A DNA stretch of 64,000 bases from Dehalococcoidia bacterium (lineage in GTDB: Bacteria; Chloroflexota; Dehalococcoidia; DSTF01; JALHUB01): NCBI GenBank assembly GCA_030018455.1, contig JASEFU010000001.1:125545-189544 (forward strand). The letters are read 5' to 3'. A program made the position numbers and the translations under genes. The notes beneath the pieces were generated by a model, which searched no databases, was not told the DNA's origin, and saw only the letters and a list, made by a program, of their open reading frames with translations. The first letter of the stretch is position 1, and each line of letters opens with the position of its first letter. This document shows positions 56,408-64,000 of this stretch, piece by piece.

Positions 56408-57244
56408 TTGCCGGTCCAGGTCAAGCTCCTCGACCACACCCACGACCCCATACGCTCCCTTTACATCGCCTTCCGTACCGCGTACTCCTCGCTGACGCCG
56501 CAGGAGATAGGCGAGCGCATCGAGGCCGAGCGCATCACGCGACAGCAGATGCTCGACTTCGTCGAAAAGCGGCTACAGACGGGCCACGCCTCGCCGCTCG
56601 AGCAGGTCTGGTTCGAGTTCGCCATCTCGGGCGTAAGCCGGGCCTTCAGCCACCAGTTCGTGCGACACCGGGTCGGCATCAGCTTCGAGCAGCAGAGCCA
56701 GCGCTACGTCGTCTTCAAGGGCGGCGAGTTCCCCCACACGGTGCCGGAGACGGTGCGGCAGGCGGGCTACGAAGACAAGCTGCGGGACGCCTTCGCGGAT
56801 ATCGGGCGCCTCTATCAGGAGATGGTCGACGCCGGCATCCCCGCTGAAGACGCCCGCTTCCTCATACCGAACGCCGCCCACACCAACTTCAAGGTCACCG
56901 TAAATCTGCAGGCGCTCCTTCACATTTGCGATCTCCGTCTGTGCACGCGCGCGCAGTGGGAGTTCCGCAAGGTGGCGTCCCTCATGCGGGCGGAGGTGAA
57001 CCGCGTCGCCCCCGAGCTGGCGCGACACCTCCAGCCGAAGTGCGGGGAGCGTCGCGTGGGCTATTGCGACGAGACGTACGAGGACTGGGAGGCGTGCCCC
57101 ATCGGGCGGAAGCGGCCGCACAAGCGCGACCTGTTCGCCCTGTTCGACGCGCACCGTCGTGGCGAGCTCGCCCCGCTTGCAGAAGAGGAGTTCCGCCTCA
57201 TCGCCGGTGAATCAGAGGCGAGCGAGCGCGAAGAAGCCTACTAA
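56408..57244 (+). CDS. thyX: FAD-dependent thymidylate synthase
   Basis: 278 residues from a TTG at 56408, with GGAGGT six bases before. RHRVGISFEQQSQRY is the ThyX motif (RHRx8SxR region), and NLQALLHICDLRLCTRAQWE is the second conserved block. It makes dTMP with FAD and methylene-THF. Longer than the minimal 220-residue ThyX by an extra C-terminal region of about 50 residues (CDETYEDWEACPIGRK). Common in bacteria without ThyA. Confidence 0.93.
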   Translation: MPVQVKLLDHTHDPIRSLYIAFRTAYSSLTPQEIGERIEAERITRQQMLDFVEKRLQTGHASPLEQVWFEFAISGVSRAFSHQFVRHRVGISFEQQSQRYVVFKGGEFPHTVPETVRQAGYEDKLRDAFADIGRLYQEMVDAGIPAEDARFLIPNAAHTNFKVTVNLQALLHICDLRLCTRAQWEFRKVASLMRAEVNRVAPELARHLQPKCGERRVGYCDETYEDWEACPIGRKRPHKRDLFALFDAHRRGELAPLAEEEFRLIAGESEASEREEAY

Positions 57245-57279
57245 GCGCCATTCTAGACGGCCTTGAGGAAGCGGCCGGG

Positions 57280-58629
57280 CTAGGCTTCGCCGCTTTCTTC
57301 GACGGCGAGCGCCCGCGCTGGCGCGTTCAGCAGGTGATAGTTCGGGTAGAACAGCCGCATCGCCACCATCAGCACTACCAGCGTCACCCCCAGCCCCACC
57401 ACCACCTCCTGCACGCCCACCACATCGGCCAGCGCGGCCACCGGCATCGCCACCACCGGCATCATCGACCACGTCAGCATGTAGACCGCCATCACCCGTC
57501 CGTGATAGCGGCGCTCCGCCGTGGTCAGGACAAGGGTGTTGTTGATGACCATGTAGCTGGTGAAGCTCATCCCCAGAAGAGCCAGCACCGGCAGCGACAT
57601 CGCGAAGCTGCCCGCCAGCCCGAACAGGAACAGCCCGATCCCGAACACCACGCCCGTCAAGAACTGCGCCGTCCCCCGCCGGTTGAAGTCGCCCAGGGAA
57701 CCGATGAGCAACGAACCCGCAGTCGCGCCGATCCCCGCCATCGTCGCCATGGCGCCGAGACCGCCCGGCCCGACACCGTACACGTCTTCGGCGAAGACGG
57801 GCAGCATGATCTGGAACGGCGCCCCCAGGAGCACCGGCAAGAGCGCCAGGATGAGCAGCGCCATCAGCACGTCGTGGCCGGCGATGTAGCGCACTCCCGC
57901 CATCATCCTCGTCGCCAGCGACAGCCTCGAATCCGCGTCCGATATGCCCGTCGATGGGACCTGCAACATACAGAAGAAGACGACGATGTAGAAGCAGGCG
58001 ATCAGGTAGAACGTTCCCGTCATGCCGAAGAAGGGCACGCCGATGAGCGCACCCGCCAGGCCGGGCCCGACAATGCGGGTCGCCTGCATCGCCGCGTTGT
58101 TGAGGGCGATGGCGTTCATCAGCTCGCCCTCTTCAATCAGCTCCGGCACCCACGCCAGCCGGGCGGGAATCGCGAACGAGAAAACGGTGCCCTCGAGGAA
58201 GGCGAGCACCGCCAGGTGCCATATCTGGATCGCGCCGGTGTGGACGAGAACGGCCGCGCTTATGGCAAGCGCGAACAGCGCGGCCTGGCTTCCGAGTGTC
58301 AGCAGACGCTTATCGCTGCGGTCGGCAATCGCCCCGCCGAGCAGCGAGAACAGCGTCATCGGCGCTCCCCAGGCCAGGCTGACGACCCCGAGCGCCGCTG
58401 CCCGTCCCGTGAGATCGAACGCAAGCCAGCCGCGCGCGATCTGCCCCATGTTCATCGCCATGAAGTAGGCCAGCATCCCCATCCAGTACATGCGGAAATG
58501 GGGATTACGCAGGGTGGCGAAGGCCCTCACCCAGCCGCTATCGGTTCGGGGCTTCGCGTCGACGGCGAGGCCCGGTCTGACCCCTTCAGCTAAGAGGGGT
58601 TCGCTGGCTCCTTCCGGGGCATCAACCAT
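57280..58629 (-). CDS. Major facilitator superfamily transporter (EntS/MFS_3-like)
   Basis: 449 residues with 12 membrane helices. GGAIADRSDKRLLTLGSQ between helices 2 and 3 is the MFS motif A. N-terminal LRNPHFRMYWMGMLAYFMAMNMGQIARGWLAFDLTG matches the EntS-like efflux subfamily. A related MFS gene (63766 onward) begins with similar sequence (NYRYMWLGQL). Substrate unknown. Convergent with thyX. Confidence 0.87.
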   Translation of the reverse strand: MVDAPEGASEPLLAEGVRPGLAVDAKPRTDSGWVRAFATLRNPHFRMYWMGMLAYFMAMNMGQIARGWLAFDLTGRAAALGVVSLAWGAPMTLFSLLGGAIADRSDKRLLTLGSQAALFALAISAAVLVHTGAIQIWHLAVLAFLEGTVFSFAIPARLAWVPELIEEGELMNAIALNNAAMQATRIVGPGLAGALIGVPFFGMTGTFYLIACFYIVVFFCMLQVPSTGISDADSRLSLATRMMAGVRYIAGHDVLMALLILALLPVLLGAPFQIMLPVFAEDVYGVGPGGLGAMATMAGIGATAGSLLIGSLGDFNRRGTAQFLTGVVFGIGLFLFGLAGSFAMSLPVLALLGMSFTSYMVINNTLVLTTAERRYHGRVMAVYMLTWSMMPVVAMPVAALADVVGVQEVVVGLGVTLVVLMVAMRLFYPNYHLLNAPARALAVEESGEA

Positions 58630-58765
58630 TCGCTCGTCTCCATGGAGGCTGGTCGGTGGCGGGCTGGGAAAGCGACTCTGAGGACCAGATGGCCGCGCGG
58701 ACGCGTCAACAACGTATAGGATACGTGTTCGCCCGCCGCCGCGTCAACGCGAACGAACGCCGCCG

Positions 58766-58793
58766 TTGACAACGGCCCCGTTTCCGGTAGAAT
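58766..58793 (+). promoter_or_regulatory. Promoter of the CoA-transferase pair
   Basis: TTGACA (58766-58771), 16-base spacer, TAGAAT (58788-58793). This shows that the coding frame before 58838 is not translated. Confidence 0.75.
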
Positions 58794-58837
58794 CTCCTCA
58801 AGGCGGCCGCCGCCCTCGCATTGCGAAAGCAGGAACC

Positions 58838-60121
58838 TTGACCGACGACTCGGCCCTCAACGACATCCGCGTCCTCGACATTTCCGGTGAGATCGGCCTC
58901 TACTGCGCCAAACTGCTCGCCGACCTGGGCGCCGACGTGATCAAGGTCGAGCCGCCGGAAGGGCACCCGGGGCGTCGCTCCGGCCCTTTCTACCACGACG
59001 AAATCGACCCCGAGAAAAGTCTCTACTTCTTCAACCTCACCACCAGCCAGCGCAGCATCACCCTCAGCCTCCAAAACCCGGACGGCCGCGCCCTCTTCAA
59101 GCGGCTCGCCGCCACCGCCGATGTCGTCGTCGAGAGCTTCCCACCCGGCCACCTGGATTCACTCGGCCTCGGCTACGAGCATCTCTGTCGGATCAGACCC
59201 GACATCATCCTCGCCTCCATCACCGGCTTCGGCCAGTGGGGCCCGCACAGCCATTATCAATGGTGCGACCTGGTCGGCCTGGCGATGAGCGGCGTCATGT
59301 GGCTCGCCGGCGAGCCTGACGACCCGCCGAACCGCATCTACGGCAATCAAGGGTACATCTCCGCCTCCATCCAGGCGGCGTCCGGCATTCTCATGGCCCT
59401 CTATCACCGCGACGTGACCGGCGAGGGCCAGCAGGTCGACGTGTCGATGCAGGAGGCGCTCGCGCTCGCCCAGGAGACGGCCGCCCAGACGTGGGACATG
59501 CAGAAGGTGCTGCGGCGTCGCATCGGCGCCTGGCGCGTCCCCATGCTCCAGGTGCCCGGCATCGGCAACTACGCCTGCAAAGACGGCTACGTTTTCTGCT
59601 ACCTCGGCACACCCGGCGGTGCCCCCTGGCCCGTCATGCTCGACTGGATGATCGAGGAAGGGGAAGCGCAGGACCTCACGGAAGAGCCGTACTTCTCCCT
59701 GATCCAGGAGCTGGGCCTGCCGCTGATCACGCAGTCGGTCGCGGACGCGGAGGCGATAGAACGTCTGGCGGCGCCGCTTGCCCGCATCCACGAGGTCCTG
59801 AGCGATTTCCTGGGCCGGCGCACAAAGGTGGAGATATACGACGAAGCGCAGCGACGCCGCCTGCTAATCGGCATGGTCAGCACCCCGAAGGACCTGGTCG
59901 AGGACGTGCAGCTCAACTATCGCCGCTACTTCCAGGACGTCGCGCACCTCGAGCTGGGGGAGACGCTGCGCTATCCGGGGGCGCCGGTCCACCTCTCCGA
60001 GACGCCCTGGCGCATCCGCCGCCGTCCGCCCTTCCTCGGCGAGCACAACGCCGAAGTATACGGCGAGGTGGGCATCGGCCCGGACGAACTTTTGACATTG
60101 ACGGGCGCGGGCGTGATCTGA
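58838..60121 (+). CDS. Family III CoA-transferase subunit, catalytic Asp apparently missing
   Basis: 427 residues from a TTG at 58838 after AGGA; an upstream TTG at 58766 is really the -35 box. Family III fold (IRVLDISGEIGLYCAKLLADLGADVIKVEPPEG). At the place of the catalytic Asp the sequence reads YGNQGYISASIQA, so the acyl-anhydride residue is absent. It overlaps the next CoA-transferase by one base (TGATG). Two-subunit enzymes such as benzylsuccinate CoA-transferase have this arrangement. This is probably the non-catalytic partner. Confidence 0.8.
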   Translation: MTDDSALNDIRVLDISGEIGLYCAKLLADLGADVIKVEPPEGHPGRRSGPFYHDEIDPEKSLYFFNLTTSQRSITLSLQNPDGRALFKRLAATADVVVESFPPGHLDSLGLGYEHLCRIRPDIILASITGFGQWGPHSHYQWCDLVGLAMSGVMWLAGEPDDPPNRIYGNQGYISASIQAASGILMALYHRDVTGEGQQVDVSMQEALALAQETAAQTWDMQKVLRRRIGAWRVPMLQVPGIGNYACKDGYVFCYLGTPGGAPWPVMLDWMIEEGEAQDLTEEPYFSLIQELGLPLITQSVADAEAIERLAAPLARIHEVLSDFLGRRTKVEIYDEAQRRRLLIGMVSTPKDLVEDVQLNYRRYFQDVAHLELGETLRYPGAPVHLSETPWRIRRRPPFLGEHNAEVYGEVGIGPDELLTLTGAGVI

Positions 60122-61398
60122 TGAGCGAGAAGCTGCCACTCGAGGGAGTGAAGGTCGCCGACTTCAGCTGGTTCGGCGTCGGCCCGATCACCGCCAGGCT
60201 GCTGGGCGCGTTCGGGGCGCAGGTCGTGCGCGTCGAGTCGGAGTCGCGCCCGGACGGCCTCCGTTCACTGGCGCCCTTCCCTCCCGATAAGACGGGCTAC
60301 AACGTCAGCGGCTGGTTCAACAACTACAACCCCGGCAAGCTCTCGCTCAGTTTGAACCTTAACCTGCCGAAGGGACGCGAGATCGCCTACCGGCTTGTCC
60401 GCTGGGCGGACATCTTCGTCAACAACTTCACCCCGAGCGTGGTGGAGCGCTGGGGGCTGACGTACGACGACCTTGTGAAGGTGAACCCCGACATCATCGC
60501 CGCCTATACGCCCATGCAGGGTCTCGACGGCCCCCGCCGCGACTACCTGGGCTTCGGCGCCGTGCTGGGACCGGTCGCGGGCTACAACCACCTCAGCGGC
60601 TTCCCCGACCGCGAGCCCGTCGGCCTCGGCACCAACTACCCCGACTACGTCGTCAACCCCGGCCACACGCTCGTCGCCATACTCGCCGCCCTGCGCTACC
60701 GCCGGAAGACGGGGCGCGGCCAGCGCATCGAGCTTGCCCAGATCGAGTCGTCCGTCTCCGCGCTCGGGCCGGCGCTGATGGACTACACAGTGAACGGCCG
60801 CGTCCAGACTCGCGCGGGGAACCGCGTGCCGAACGCCGCGCCTCACAACGCTTTCCCCTGCCAACGGGTCGCCCTCCCGCTGTGGCTCGAATTGGGGCTG
60901 GACGCCCTCGAGCGGCCGGGCGCCGACCGCTGGTGCGCCATCGCGGTATTCACCGACGAGCAGTGGCAAGGGCTCTGCGAAGCGATGGGCAACCCCGACT
61001 GGTGCCGCGACGAGAAGTTCGCCACCCTCCTCGGCCGCAAGCAGAACGAAGACGAGCTGGAGCGGCGCATCGGAGAGTGGACGCGGGACAAGCCCGCACA
61101 CGATGTGATGGATTTGCTGCAGGCCCACGGCGTGCCCGCGGGCGCCGTCCAGACCGCGCAGGACGTGCTGGACAACGACGAGCACCTGAAGGAGCGCGGA
61201 TATTATGTCTACCTGGAGCACCCCGAGGCCGGGCTCACCGCCTACGACGGCCCCGGCTTCCGCCTCTCGAAGACGCCGGGCCGCCTGCGCTCCGCTGCGC
61301 CTTGTCTCGGCGAGCACACGTTCGAGGTGTGCAAAGACATCCTCCAGATGGACGACGGGGAGATCGCCGACCTCGTCGCCGAACAGGTCCTCTTCTAG
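60121..61398 (+). CDS. Family III CoA-transferase, catalytic partner
   Basis: 425 residues. Similar fold to the preceding gene (VKVADFSWFGVGPITARLLGAFGAQVVRVES), but with the Asp in NYPDYVVNPGHTLVAI at the catalytic position. FAALRYRRKTGRGQ-type sequence and GERLF-like C-terminus are standard. The overlap with the upstream gene and the complementary active-site state suggest a heteromeric enzyme. Acid substrate unknown. Confidence 0.83.
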   Translation: MSEKLPLEGVKVADFSWFGVGPITARLLGAFGAQVVRVESESRPDGLRSLAPFPPDKTGYNVSGWFNNYNPGKLSLSLNLNLPKGREIAYRLVRWADIFVNNFTPSVVERWGLTYDDLVKVNPDIIAAYTPMQGLDGPRRDYLGFGAVLGPVAGYNHLSGFPDREPVGLGTNYPDYVVNPGHTLVAILAALRYRRKTGRGQRIELAQIESSVSALGPALMDYTVNGRVQTRAGNRVPNAAPHNAFPCQRVALPLWLELGLDALERPGADRWCAIAVFTDEQWQGLCEAMGNPDWCRDEKFATLLGRKQNEDELERRIGEWTRDKPAHDVMDLLQAHGVPAGAVQTAQDVLDNDEHLKERGYYVYLEHPEAGLTAYDGPGFRLSKTPGRLRSAAPCLGEHTFEVCKDILQMDDGEIADLVAEQVLF

Positions 61399-61451
61399 TC
61401 CGGTCACCGGTGCTTCTGCTACACTGGCATTGAATCTCGATAGGTGAGCTG

Positions 61452-62069
61452 TTGGACTTCGCGTTCCTTTTCAAGGGCATCGCCATTGGCTTTGCCATCG
61501 CCGTCCCCGTCGGCCCGATAGGCGCCATCTGCATCGGGCGCACGCTGAGCGAGGGCCGCGCCGCCGGCCTCGCCAGCGGACTGGGCGCCGCCACCGCCGA
61601 CGCTGCCTTCGCCTCCGTCGCCGCCTTCGGCATCACCGCCGTATCCGACGCCCTCGTCGACCACAGCGACCCTTTCCGGCTCGCGGGCGGGCTGTTTCTT
61701 TGCTTCCTCGCGCTGCGAATGGCCCTCGTCACTCCGCCGCAGGCAGCAGTCGTTCCGTCGAGAGGCGGACTTGTCTCCGCCTACGCATCGACTTTCCTTC
61801 TGACGCTGACCAACCCATTGACCATACTCTCGTTCGCCGCCGTCTTCGCCGGACTCGACATCGTGAGCGAGGGCGGACGGACCGCGCCTGCCGTAGCCCT
61901 AGTCGCCGGCGTATTCGCGGGGTCGAGCGCGTGGTGGCTGGTGCTCAGCGGCGGCGTCGGCGCCCTGCGCTCGCGCCTCGGCCTGCGGGCGCTGCGGTCG
62001 GCGCGTCTGCTGTCGGCGGTTGTCATCGGCGGGTTTGGCGTCGCGGCGCTGGCTTCGCTCGCCCTTTAG
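61452..62069 (+). CDS. LysE-family exporter
   Basis: 205 residues from a TTG at 61452 (AGGTGA upstream). Six membrane helices; the family motif FAIAVPVGPIGAICIGRTLSEG at the start and TNPLTILSFAAVFAGL in the middle. Exports amino acids or related small compounds. Between the CoA-transferase pair and the ThDP enzyme. Confidence 0.83.
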   Translation: MDFAFLFKGIAIGFAIAVPVGPIGAICIGRTLSEGRAAGLASGLGAATADAAFASVAAFGITAVSDALVDHSDPFRLAGGLFLCFLALRMALVTPPQAAVVPSRGGLVSAYASTFLLTLTNPLTILSFAAVFAGLDIVSEGGRTAPAVALVAGVFAGSSAWWLVLSGGVGALRSRLGLRALRSARLLSAVVIGGFGVAALASLAL

Positions 62070-62119
62070 TTCGGGTATACTTGGAGACCGAAGCAACGCG
62101 ACTTCTAAGGAGAGAAGCG

Positions 62120-63760
62120 ATGGCAGAGATTGACGGCGGCGAGCTTGTGGCCCGCGCGCTCGAAGCGGAAGGGATCGATTGCATCTTCACCCTCACGGGC
62201 GGCCACATCATGAACATCTACACCGCCTGCGTCGCTCACGGCATCAAAGTCATTGACACGCGCCACGAGCAGGCAGCCGGCCACGCCGCCGAAGGCTGGG
62301 CGCGAATTAAGCGCCGGCCGGGCGTCGCCGTCGTCACCGCCGGCCCCGGCGTGACCGATATCGTGACCGCCGTCGCCAACGCCTACCACAACCGCAGTCC
62401 GATGCTCGTCATCGGCGGCGCGAGCGCTCTATCGCAGCTCGGGATGGGCGCCCTCCAGGAGATGGAGCAGGTCGACCTCATGAACCCGATCACGAAGTGG
62501 GCGGGCGCCTGCTACCGCACAGAGCGCATCCCTGAGTACCTGGCGACCTGCTTCCGCACCGCCATGACCGGCCGCTACGGCCCCTGTTTCCTGGAGCTGC
62601 CGATCGACGTCCTGTTCGGAAAGGTGGAAGAGGCGTTCGCCCGGATCCGTGAGAACTACCGCCCGGCCGGACGCGTCGCCGGCGACCCCACGCTCATCGC
62701 TGAAGCGGCGCGGCTGCTGGCGAAGGCGGAACGTCCCGTCGTCATCGCGGGCAGCGAGGTCTACTGGTCGGAGGCCCACGACCAGTTGCGACTGCTCGTC
62801 GAGCGGCTGCAGGCGCCTGTTTACCTCAACTCGATGGCCCGCGGCTGCGTCCGCCGCGACCACCCCCTCTTCTTCTCCCGCACGCGGCGCGCCGCGCTGA
62901 CCGAAGCCGACGCCGTCCTCATTCTCGGCGTGCCGCTCGACTTCCGCCTCGGCTACGGCCGCGACGTCCCCGAGGGACGTAGCGTCATCCACGTCGACAT
63001 CGACCCCGCCGAGATCGGACGCAACCGCAGCTACACCGTCGGCATCGAGGGCGATGCGCGGCTCGTGCTCGACGCCCTGCTCGCGGACCTCGGCGAGAAG
63101 ACGGCGCCGCCGCGCGAGTGGGTCGCCGACCTCCGGCATCGCGAGCAGCGGATCGAGGAGGAGCGCCGCCGCTGGCTGGAATCGGACGCCGTTCCTATTC
63201 ACCCGCTGCGCCTCTGCAACGAGATGGCCGCGTTCGTCGACGACAACACGTTGGTCGTCGGTGACGGCGGCGATATCGTCAACCTTGCTTCGCAGGTGCT
63301 GCCGGTCAATAACCCCGGCCAGTGGTTCGACCCCGGCCCGATGGGCACGCTGGGCGTGGGCACTGGCTTCGCCATTGCCGCGCAGATTACGCATCCCGAG
63401 AAGCGCGTGCTCATGGTGAACGGCGACGGGTCCTTCGGCTTGAACGGCTTCGAGTTCGACACCATGGTCCGCTGCGGGCTGCCCGTCGTGTCCGTGGTAG
63501 GGAACGACCGCCAATGGGGCCAGATAGCAATGGCCCAGCTCAAAGCCTACGGCGACCAGGGCGTGATAGGCTCGCTCCTTGCCGACAACGCCCGCTACGA
63601 TAAGGTAGTCGAGGGGCTCGGGGGACACGGCGAGTTCGTGGTGGAGCCGTCGCAGATCCGTCCCGCCCTTGAGCGGGCCTTTGCTTCCGGCAAGCCCGCC
63701 TGCGTCAACGTCTTGACGGACCCCCGGCCACCGGGCGTGACATCTGCCGAACCGGTCTGA
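62120..63760 (+). CDS. ThDP-dependent enzyme (acetolactate synthase / 2-hydroxyacyl-CoA lyase type)
   Basis: 546 residues. The Glu activating the thiazolium is in [17 protein letters not shown], and the ThDP/Mg site is [30 protein letters not shown]. The [18 protein letters not shown] segment resembles oxalyl-CoA decarboxylase and 2-hydroxyacyl-CoA lyase more than biosynthetic IlvB. Next to CoA-transferases this makes a CoA-ester lyase or decarboxylase plausible, but IlvB-like function is not excluded. GGAGAGAAGCG precedes the ATG at 62120. Confidence 0.82.
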   Translation: MAEIDGGELVARALEAEGIDCIFTLTGGHIMNIYTACVAHGIKVIDTRHEQAAGHAAEGWARIKRRPGVAVVTAGPGVTDIVTAVANAYHNRSPMLVIGGASALSQLGMGALQEMEQVDLMNPITKWAGACYRTERIPEYLATCFRTAMTGRYGPCFLELPIDVLFGKVEEAFARIRENYRPAGRVAGDPTLIAEAARLLAKAERPVVIAGSEVYWSEAHDQLRLLVERLQAPVYLNSMARGCVRRDHPLFFSRTRRAALTEADAVLILGVPLDFRLGYGRDVPEGRSVIHVDIDPAEIGRNRSYTVGIEGDARLVLDALLADLGEKTAPPREWVADLRHREQRIEEERRRWLESDAVPIHPLRLCNEMAAFVDDNTLVVGDGGDIVNLASQVLPVNNPGQWFDPGPMGTLGVGTGFAIAAQITHPEKRVLMVNGDGSFGLNGFEFDTMVRCGLPVVSVVGNDRQWGQIAMAQLKAYGDQGVIGSLLADNARYDKVVEGLGGHGEFVVEPSQIRPALERAFASGKPACVNVLTDPRPPGVTSAEPV

Positions 63761-63765
63761 CCGCC

Positions 63766-64000
63766 TTGGAAACAGAAGCCGAACTGCCCATCGATTCGGA
63801 GGTTGCCGCTCGGCCCGCGGCGGCGGCGAAGCGAGCGCGCGCGGGTGTGCTGCCCAGCGCGGCCACTTTCTCGTCCCTCGCCTACTCCAACTACCGCTAC
63901 ATGTGGCTGGGTCAGCTCGGACACTCCGCTTCGCTGTGGATGGAGCAGGTCGCGAGGCCCGTCCTCATCCTCGACCTCACGGGATCGGCGTTCCTCGTCG
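63766..64000 (+). CDS. MFS transporter, N-terminal part (runs off the window)
   Basis: 78 codons are visible from a TTG at 63766. After a polar start (LETEAELPIDSEVAARPAAAA) the sequence SNYRYMWLGQLGHSASLWMEQVARPVLILDLTG matches the first helix region of EntS-like MFS exporters, as in the gene at 57280-58629. The rest lies outside the window. Confidence 0.75.
   Translation, partial: METEAELPIDSEVAARPAAAAKRARAGVLPSAATFSSLAYSNYRYMWLGQLGHSASLWMEQVARPVLILDLTGSAFLV

Noticed and set aside
57334-58593. Long plus-strand open frame opposite the MFS gene
   Set aside because: His/Arg/Gln-rich translation mirroring a membrane protein on the other strand.
58766-58837. TTG at 58766 as start of the CoA-transferase
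   Set aside because: This TTGACA is the -35 box of a promoter with TAGAAT 16 bases later; the family begins after 58838.

Overview
The window is high-GC, gene-dense bacterial chromosome with short intergenic gaps and many GTG and TTG starts. The gene content suggests a metabolically versatile Chloroflexota, probably Dehalococcoidia-like: many CaiB-type CoA-transferases and thiolases, several tiny CxxC proteins, Pro/Thr-rich surface stalks, and a pyr operon with a PyrR leader. This assignment is an inference from content; no rRNA gene is present to confirm it.

Layout. 1-4213: end of hypF, then hypC-hypD-hypE ([NiFe]-hydrogenase maturation) and a GspG-like membrane protein. 4221-11022: acyl-CoA metabolism (thiolase, CoA-transferase, enoyl-CoA hydratase, a split ADP-forming acyl-CoA synthetase, a zinc alcohol dehydrogenase). 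11171-20712: mixed genes, including pth, a UPF0173 hydrolase, a fused sigma/anti-sigma-like membrane protein, an OsmC gene with an in-frame TGA at its catalytic cysteine followed by an alpha/beta hydrolase, a divergent PEP carboxykinase and a GT39-like glycosyltransferase. 20836-23851: a Fur-family regulator and a CbiMNQO-type cobalt/nickel ECF transporter, with a palindromic operator in the promoter. 23945-26410: an RND/MMPL exporter. 26589-41597: the pyrimidine region, pyrR-pyrB-pyrC-carA-(GNAT, nuclease, membrane protein)-carB-pyrK behind a PyrR leader. pyrD lies 3.5 kb further on, beyond a DNA methyltransferase, a zinc-ribbon gene, mrp and small CxxC genes. 41707: tRNA-Pro. 41817-53727: an ATC-hydrolase-like protein, a CPBP protease, arsM with a PadR regulator, more acyl-CoA enzymes, an M20 peptidase, sirtuin, nitrilase, a thiolase-like/DUF35 pair, prepilin peptidase and a glycosyltransferase. 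53768-64000: P-type H+-ATPase, thyX, two MFS transporters, a CoA-transferase pair, a LysE exporter and a ThDP enzyme.

The most notable item is the OsmC-family gene at 14831-15310 (minus strand). TGA stands exactly where the peroxidatic cysteine belongs, the same frame continues intact to a normal C-terminus with the second conserved cysteine, and a perfect 7-bp hairpin with a GGC loop starts 19 nt past the TGA. This is the expected layout of a bacterial selenoprotein with a SECIS. The next gene, an alpha/beta hydrolase 4 nt downstream, matches a domain that is fused to OsmC in other bacteria. No selenocysteine machinery gene lies in the window, so the claim rests on the gene itself.

Other points: a 12-bp hairpin occluding the ribosome binding site and start of a zinc-ribbon gene; a sigma-like protein fused to an anti-sigma zinc motif and a membrane anchor; a CoA-transferase pair of which one member seems to lack the catalytic aspartate; a thiolase-like protein lacking the thiolase catalytic residues, next to a DUF35 partner; and a Fur-type box linking metal uptake to possible nickel demand from the hydrogenase genes.
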